Of a stretch of DNA of 64,000 nucleotides, positions 57,901 through 64,000 are shown piece after piece. The translations under genes and the position numbers were made by a program. This stretch comes from Nelumbo lutea (taxonomy: Eukaryota; Streptophyta; Magnoliopsida; Proteales; Nelumbonaceae), in the NCBI GenBank assembly GCA_022828595.1, contig JAKGHH010000004.1, positions 81,558,270-81,622,269 of the forward strand, given 5' to 3'. How positions within the stretch are numbered: the first letter of the stretch is position 1; each line of letters begins with the position of its first letter. The notes under the pieces were generated by a model. That model saw nothing but the letters and a program-made list of their open reading frames with translations. It made no database searches and was not told the DNA's origin.

Positions 57901-60900
57901 TTTGGATTGTCCATTAGAGCGCCCTTGGCCAGCACAAGATGATGATTTTGTTCAATGGGCACTGACGCTAGTTTGGCTCCCAATAGTCCACATTCCGAAA
58001 TAATGTCCAGGGCATACTTCCGTTGAGATAAATATATTCCCTCAGGACCACGAGCTACTTCAATACCTAGGAAATATTTGAGTGGTCCCAAATCTTTCAT
58101 ATGGAAGCATCGACTGAGATACTATTTGAATTTCATAATGGCTACAATATCATTTCCTCCAACAATCAAATCATCAACATATATCAGCACGTGCAGACGA
58201 ACATTGTGTTTGAAATAAGTGAACAAAGAGTAATCCGGATACGATTGAACAAACCCGAACTGTATCATGGCCATTGTTAATTTCAAGAACCAACATCTGA
58301 GAGCCTGACGTAATCCGTAAAGAGATTTCTTCAATTTGCACACTTTTGTTCGATCCTTAGATGTGAAACCTGGCGACAATTGCATGCATACCTCTTCATC
58401 CAAATCCCCACATAAGAATGCATTATGTACATCCATCTGATGCAACTCCCTGTTCTTAGCGGCTGCCACGGTTAGGAAAGTGCAGACTGTCATCATTTTG
58501 GCCACAGAAGCGAAAGTTTCATTATAATCTAACCCCTCAACCTGTTTATTCCTGAGAATAACTAGTCGAGCCTTATGTCATTCAACCGTCCCATCTGAAT
58601 TATATTTGATCTTATAAACCCATTTACTCCCTATTGCCTTTTTCCCGGGAGGTAGAGTTTTTAATGTCCAAATACCATTATCCTCCAGACCTTGGATTTC
58701 TTTCCTCATAGCTTCCCTCCATTTCTCACTTTTTACTGCCTCAGAAAAGCTGGTGGGCTCGACTCCTACAATGATTGCAGCTAAGAAAGCTTGATGTCTA
58801 GCAGAGAAATTAGTACATGCCACATAATTCGCTATGGGATAGGGAGTCATATATAAGGAGTCTGATTTAGAGTTGGCTTGAGTGTGAATGGGGCCTTTCA
58901 AGCGTTGAGCAGTGTAGGTCACGTAGGGCTTCAACAAAACAAACGACGTGCGATGCTGATGTCCCCTACCAAGTTGCTCTTCTGGTGCCGTTTGTGGTGC
59001 TGGATCCACATTAATTCAGTCCTCACTGCTATCAATTCCCACTTCTTGCACACTCTCTTCTTCTCCATGCTCCTCCTCTCTTCCATCATCATTATTCTCA
59101 AGGCTCCCCCTATCACAGATGTCGGCTGCATCACTCCCCCTGTCTTTATTCCCTCTGTGGCTGTGTACAACATCATCATCAACTCCGGCATTTACTAGTG
59201 GAATGGCTAGGCCAGTTTTGTCTCCTAGAGTGGCTTCTGAACTAGTGACATATGGAAATATATTCTCATGGAAGACTACATCACGGGAGACAAAATATTC
59301 ACCTCTTTCAACGTCATATACACGCCAACCTTTCTTTCCGTAGGGATAACCCACAAAAACACACTTCCTACTCCTTTCTCCAAACTTATCCTTGTCTCGA
59401 GGACTCCAGTGAGCATAGTAGAGACAACCAAATACTCTCATGTGCTCATATTGAGGTGGCATCTCGAACAGTACCTCATATGGAGTCTTCCCGCCAAGTA
59501 CAGAAGAAGGTGTCCTCTTTATCAAGTATCCGACGGTTAAGGCACACTCCCCCCAAAAACCAATGGGCAAGCCTGCTTGTGTTTTCTCTCCACCCGGCCG
59601 TTTTGTTGTGGTGTCCCAATACACGAAGTTTGATGCAGAATGCCATGAGTCTCAAAGTATGATTTCAAGCTTTTAAATTCTGTTCCATTATCACTTCGAA
59701 CAGTCCTGACTTGCTTGCCAAACTGATGTTCTGCCATGGCACAAAATTTCTCAATAATATGTGCTACTTCACTTTTTTTTTCCAGTAACAAGTAAACCCA
59801 CACAACACGAGAATAATCATCAACAATGGTTAGAAAGTAAACTGCACCACAAGAGGCAGGTACTTTATAGGCGCCCCATGTATCACAATGAATTAGAGAG
59901 AAACAACCATTAGCTTTATGTTTACTTTCCGGAAAAATTTCCCATGTTTGTTTTGCTCTGTAACAAACATCACATGACTTATATCCTTCAGTTCTACTAT
60001 TTAATTTATCTACTTTAGGGAGAAAATATAATATATGTTTAGACGAATGCCCTAATCTGCGATGCCATAACTCCCATTCATCCATACCTCTTGTTCTATT
60101 CGCCCGAACCGGTGCTGCTTCTCTAAAATGATAGACCCCATCACACTGCTCACCCATGCCGATCAGAATCCTCGAGGTTTGGTCCTGTATCACACATAGC
60201 TTGTCAGTAAAAGTGACAACACATTTTGTCTCTTGCAATAATTCTGCTACGGAAATAAGGGTGCAGTTCATTCTTGGTACAAAAAGCACATGATGCAGAT
60301 AAATATTTCCACCCAAATGTAAAGTCCCTTCCTTCACTGCAGTGGTTTGCTTCCCATTGGGATGTCCCACCGGACATGGTGTAATATTCCGTGCATCCAT
60401 CAATAAGTTAATTTATCCAGTCATATGGTGCGACGCCCCAGAATCAATTATCCAATCAGTAGAATTTTTCTTACTAGAGAGTTTTTCATTAGTCCTGGTT
60501 TTGTAAGCATCAAGCATCCTTACGAGAGACTACCACTACTAGTTATTAAGCCCGTTTAGTCCGGTCCTGTCTCTGTCAGTCATAGCTACATTAGCACCCA
60601 CCTCACACCCTGCTGATGATTGAACATCATAAGTTTTTGCTGAACCTCGGTCACGTCCGCCAAGTTGTTTCTGTTTGGCCACGTAGGGGTGGGTTGCTAC
60701 ACACCATACCCCAGTTAATGGGTCAATGGATTAGTGATGGCAACATATATATACATACAGGCCCATTAGCATTCACTATATGGAGTCTATGCTTCCAGAT
60801 TTGAACTCGGCCCCGGCTTTTAACAAATCCCTCACCCCAATTCAGATCTCCTTACTCATAAGAATCCTATCCACACCTAGGGCTGCAACTTGGGCTGGGT

Positions 60901-63645
60901 TGGCCCGAACCGAAGGCTGGATTGATGATTGGGTTTGGGTTAGGGTTGACCCCTCGGGCATCCGAACTTGACCCCCTATAGTACTAGACTACTAGTCTAC
61001 AACTCTACTACATGTCATATATATATATAACATACATTGATTTGTTTAGATGCATGATAGTTGTATAGCCCCCCTACATACTATCATGCCTTTCTTTAAG
61101 TTGTCTTTTCCTTTTGTTTTATAATTTTTATGTGTGGCCTATCAAATAGATTTAAATTATTTGCTTGATCCTATGAGTTGTTACTAGTGATTTTATTTCC
61201 ATAATTTTATGTTTCATTATTGTTGATTTCATAAATTTATATTTTTGATAAAAATTCTATCATAAGTCATAACTCATGATAAATAAATACTTCGTTTTCT
61301 ACTACATTTTAAGGTATGGGAAGGTTGGGTTGGGCCCAACCCAAAGCTGACATTGGGTTGGGTTAGGGTTGAAGGAATTAGTTAGGGTTAGGGTTGGGTA
61401 GGTCAAGTTGAAGGTTGGGTTGGGGGTTTAGAACATAGGGTTGGCCTCAACCCAACCTAACCTGGCCTGACTTGTAGCTCTATCCACACCTATCCACATG
61501 ACATTACAGCTGTATATTAGGCTGTATTTGGAAATTATGCAAATGGAGTGTAAATCTCGATTCAGGGTAAACTTGTACTCTGGTTCATTTTTGCTTGTGT
61601 TTGGCAATATTATATTTATACATTGAAAAATGGCAGAAAACACATTTTTCAATGCATATTTACATTGATAATAAGATGTAAAAGTACATCAACAAAAAAA
61701 AGTAAATTTGTATTCAAGTGGGCTTTTGATAAAAAAAAAAGACATGTTTTATTGGAATTTGTATTTGTATCAACTACAACTAAAAATCTATTTGGTAAGA
61801 AGGTAAATTTGTTAGTGCAAAATTAACTTAACTTTGAGCCTGTTTGGCGCGTCTTTTTGAGAAGATCTTCTTGTAGCTCTGACAGTCAAAAAATGCATTG
61901 AGCTTTTGACATAAGATCTGTGCCGCCCAAAGATAGTTTGTCAGATATGCATCTTTCCGTGCGTCTGCCTGCGTATTTCCATTGAGATTAAAATGTGAAA
62001 GGCACAGGAAGCTTCATTTGAAGTTTCCCAAAATCAGCCCGAAATGGGCTCCTCGTGTTTTTTCGGCGCACTGTCTTTTGGTGGCTATATCTTTCACGAG
62101 CTAAACGAGAATAGACCGAAAATATGTCTTTCTAATTTGTAAACAACCAAAAGGCTGCATGAAAAGACATGCCAAACGGGTCCTTTGTAATTTATATAGA
62201 CCGTTTTACACTCTACATATTTGCATTGTTTACAAAAGCAGCTTCAAAGACATTATATATGAATGGTAACATGCAAATATGAGAGATGTTCTCCTTCTCA
62301 ATGTACAGTTATAGTGGGCCGTGGGTAGGATATCCCAACACTCCCCACCCACAGCTAGTTCACTAGTCACTATATGGAGAGTCTATACTTGAATGCTTCC
62401 ATGGTTTGAACCTGCTTCTCTTCAGAGAGGGATGCCAAGTGACCGACCCTTTTTTCAGGTAAAAAGGGATCTCCTATCCACAAATTCACACATCCCTACT
62501 GATAGAATATAACCACACTTTTCATTAGGAACATCTTGTCATGAATGATAATGAAGATATTCCCTGTGGCTGTAGTATCCTGTGGGTAATGATGCAAGAA
62601 AGTTTGTGGGTAAAAAATACAGCTCGTAAAGAGAGAGCCGACTGAACTACTTGGTAATCAGCCTTCCATTATATTTATGGAGCTAACTTCTAGAGAATTC
62701 TAGGTTGCTTGCTTTCCGGCTTTTCAAACCCTTATGGGTGGGTTTTGGGGTCATGCCTTAACTCATGGCTATTAGGCTATAAACTCTACGAGCTTTTCAT
62801 TTAGTCCAAGAGATTGCTTATTAAAGAAATCAACCTGATTAGTGACTTTTAGCCTTCTGTAAGGTTGCAATTGGATTAGTTTCAGCAAAATCTGAATTTG
62901 ATCTGATTATTGAAAACTGACATTCGAATTTGATCTAAAATTGGATTTGAATTTGAATCCTAATAGAATTGGATTGGATTCAGATTTAATCCGATTTTAC
63001 TTTGATTTTTTAGAATAAAAAAATTATTTTTCAACTTTTACTTGTAATAAATTAGTGTAAATATACATATTGAATTTATTATATATATATATATTCATAT
63101 ATAAAAATATTTATTTATAATTTTAATTATAATTATATAAAATTTATATATTAAAATTAATAAATATTATAATATGACCAGAATCGGATTAATTAGATCG
63201 AATGAAGTCAAATCCAAATCTAATCTAATTATTAATTAAATGCAAACTACAAAATCTAAAACTGATTTGATTATATAAACACATCATCTGAATCCAGATA
63301 ATCGGATGGGGCTGCAAATTTTCGGATATCATTCACAGGCTTAGCCATCTGCCTGTGTGAATCGATCCATTGACTTCTAAGCCTGTTTCGAGTTGGAAAC
63401 TTGTCCTTTTAAATTGTGGGCAAGGTGATAAGTAGGCCCATTTAAATTTGATCTTTGTCCCTACCAATGGCTTTCCTTTGTGTTGGCTTTTGTAATTCAA
63501 CCTTGATTTGATGATGTAATAGGTTTTGCCTTCAATAGCAAGCATAAAGGGTGATGAGGTGATCTTAACGAATGGGAAATTATACCAGTTCGACGCAATA
63601 ATATTAGCTACGGGGTTTAAGAGATCTACAAACAAATGGCTCAAG
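54938..63645 (+). CDS. YUCCA10/11-like flavin monooxygenase (exons 1-3; 3' end beyond window)
   Basis: YUCCA enzymes oxidatively decarboxylate indole-3-pyruvate to auxin with FAD and NADPH. Phase-0 exons: 54938-55549 (204 residues), 55652-55885 (78) and 63523-63645 (41), with GT..AG introns of 102 and 7637 bases. Residues 10-15 (GAGPAG) bind FAD. F153-x-G155-x3-H159-x3-Y163 is the flavin monooxygenase signature. Residues 178-183 (GSGNSG) bind NADPH, and LATGF is at 310-314. The 323 residues visible lack the C-terminal block, expected in an exon right of 64000. The ATG at 54938 is the first in frame; the A-rich leader encodes Lys codons with no earlier [15 protein letters not shown] and ATGENSD resemble the short, seed-associated YUC10/11 group. 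No stop or frameshift is seen, so the gene looks intact despite the transposon-filled intron. Confidence 0.9.
55886..57038. other. YUCCA intron 2, left part
   Basis: 55905-56100 holds an inverted or duplicated unit: TTTTGAGAATAAACACTTGT occurs at about 55932 and 55999, with a G run between. 56345-56760 has no recognised feature. 56890-57000 carries a duplicated GAAAACCGAAACACGAATAT-like segment close to the copia LTR. Confidence 0.4.
57219..57230 (-). other. Polypurine tract of the copia element
   Basis: TTTGAGGGGGAG on the minus strand, directly before the TATTGGAATTC LTR start. The pattern is typical of plant copia elements. Confidence 0.75.
57319..59009 (-). pseudogene. Copia reverse transcriptase and RNase H
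   Basis: Minus-strand pieces in order: [19 protein letters not shown] and [17 protein letters not shown] (59009-58578); [19 protein letters not shown] and the catalytic YVDDL (58505-58122); [17 protein letters not shown] onwards (58100-57654); and the RNase H end with [13 protein letters not shown] and [14 protein letters not shown] (57585-57319). Stops separate the four pieces, for example after the GTVE and the MKFK segments. The polymerase Asp pair is intact. Confidence 0.93.
59016..60460 (-). pseudogene. Copia protease end and integrase
   Basis: [13 protein letters not shown], the protease active site, lies near 60460-60425. The pre-integrase zinc region (WHRRLGHSS ... CDVCYRAKQ) is followed by core residues in [16 protein letters not shown] (Asp), [16 protein letters not shown] (Asp) and [12 protein letters not shown] (Glu), so the DDE triad is complete. 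After KHKQA the normal bridge to [12 protein letters not shown] is shortened by roughly ten residues with a frame change, a small deletion. The second frame (59624-59016) continues to [20 protein letters not shown] and the C-terminal region. Confidence 0.92.
60878..61482. mobile_element. Non-autonomous hAT element, 605 bp, in YUCCA intron 2
   Basis: Left end TAGGGCTGCAACTTGGGC; right end reverse complemented TAGAGCTACAAGTCAGGC. The flanks match exactly: TCCACACC at 60870-60877 and 61483-61490. Subterminal GGGTTGG/CCAACCC words, including telomere-like GGGTTAGGGTT, surround an AT-rich core. No transposase. Confidence 0.85.
61491..63522. other. YUCCA intron 2, right part with MITE-like repeats
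   Basis: 61505-61835 has TTAGGCTGTATTTGGAAAT-type sequence and TTGTATTTGTA words. 61838-62186 is bounded by CCTGTTTGGCGCGTCTTTT and an inverted AAAAGACATGCCAAACGGG, a MITE-like unit with no clear target duplication. 62280-62320 and 62518-62590 are copies of the ATTGAGAACATCTC hairpin family. 62870-63310 is a GGATT/AATCC-type repeat with an AT core. Confidence 0.45.
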
Positions 63646-64000
63646 GTAGGTGACGACCATTTCTCATGTCTTATTTTCCTCAACCAAGTTTGCAAATTTG
63701 GACTGCTCTGTTTGTTTGCATTGCAAATCTGGAATAGATGCAAATTTGGCACCTGGTTCAGTTTTGCATTCCTTTGTTTTTAAGTATGATTTGCATCTTT
63801 TTTCTAATGGAAAGTTCTTTTTATTTTGTCTCATTTGGACTCATTGATAGCATAAGTTTTGCATTAGTTTAAATTTGCACCACTTTCCACCTACCTAAAT
63901 TATCTTTCATATAAAGTGGGGATCATGCCATATGGCTTTCTATCTCACTCTCAAACAAATAATCCTCCTATTTCAGTTTGTTTACGGTGCAAATGAATTA
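63646..64000 (+). other. Start of YUCCA intron 3
   Basis: Begins with the donor GTAGGT after the exon ending in NKWLK. The DNA has repeated TTTGCA/GCAAAT words, part of the dispersed TTTGGTTGCAATGCAAAT-type repeat. No exon is seen before the window ends. Confidence 0.6.

Larger units (their letters stand above)
57039..60700 (-). mobile_element. Ty1/copia retrotransposon, decayed, 5' end missing, in YUCCA intron 2
   Basis: The minus strand carries, in copia order, gag end and protease (about 60640-60425), integrase (60403-59016), reverse transcriptase (59009-57654) and RNase H (57585-57319). A polypurine tract at 57230-57219 (TTTGAGGGGGAG) is followed by a 3' LTR beginning TATTGGAATTCGTC. The LTR's other end is unclear, near 57039. 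No matching 5' LTR is found to the right, so the element is truncated. All genes are interrupted. Confidence 0.88.

Noticed and set aside
40284..60700. Integrated pararetrovirus or other virus
   Set aside because: Both reverse-transcriptase elements show plant retrotransposon features (gypsy: paired LTRs, primer site, gypsy order; copia: integrase before reverse transcriptase). No movement protein or coat motif was seen.
60940..61430. Telomere-like GGGTTAGGGTT strings
   Set aside because: They are subterminal words of the hAT element at 60878-61482, irregular and not a continuous heptamer array.
1..64000. CRISPR arrays, bacterial operons, tRNA or rRNA genes
   Set aside because: No regularly spaced short repeats, no prokaryotic gene organisation and no recognisable tRNA or rRNA sequence were found on reading.

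Overview
This window is nuclear DNA of a flowering plant. The evidence is intron-containing plant genes (plastid acyl carrier protein, classical arabinogalactan protein, NET3-type actin-binding protein, YUCCA-type flavin monooxygenase), GT..AG introns in low-G+C DNA, and dense nested plant transposons (hAT, Tourist-like and foldback MITEs, Ty3/gypsy, Ty1/copia, LINE). The species cannot be fixed from sequence alone. The number of hAT elements with readable 8-bp target duplications is high.

Layout. 1-3.4 kb: 3' three exons of a chloroplast acyl carrier protein gene (+). 3.4-8.4 kb: repeats, including a long foldback element (5.2-6.3 kb) and a gypsy LTR remnant. 8.39-16.43 kb: one hAT element of about 8.0 kb with matching 8-bp flanks. 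It carries a decayed BED/hATC transposase and exon-like pieces of apparently captured host genes. 16.4-32.6 kb: intergenic repeat zone with a LINE RNase H remnant, several MITEs, an orphan YUCCA C-terminal exon (23.2-23.5 kb), tandem duplications at 26.3-28.3 kb, and a cluster of five hairpin MITEs at 30.3-31.4 kb. 32.9-36.1 kb: the only compact gene island, an arabinogalactan protein gene (+) convergent with a NET3-like gene (-). 37-40.3 kb: MITE and LTR-like DNA. 40.28-51.13 kb: a complete but decayed gypsy element on the minus strand with 5-bp target duplication. It has a second, antisense spliced coding unit with its own TATA box, and a hAT element nested in one LTR. 51-54.9 kb: AT-rich DNA, a hAT MITE and two hairpin MITEs. 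54.94 kb to the right edge: a YUCCA10/11-like gene (+) whose second intron is about 7.6 kb and holds a decayed copia element on the opposite strand, a hAT element and further MITEs. The last YUCCA exon or exons lie beyond the window.

The host genes have no evident joint pathway: fatty acid synthesis in plastids, cell-surface proteoglycan, actin-membrane linkage and auxin synthesis. What unites the window is transposon history. Two observations stand out. One is a hairpin MITE family sharing an inverted core (ATTGAGAACATCTC) with at least ten copies here, including inside the acyl carrier protein gene and just upstream of the YUCCA gene. The other is the hAT element with apparent gene capture. 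All family assignments are by reading translated motifs; no database search was run.
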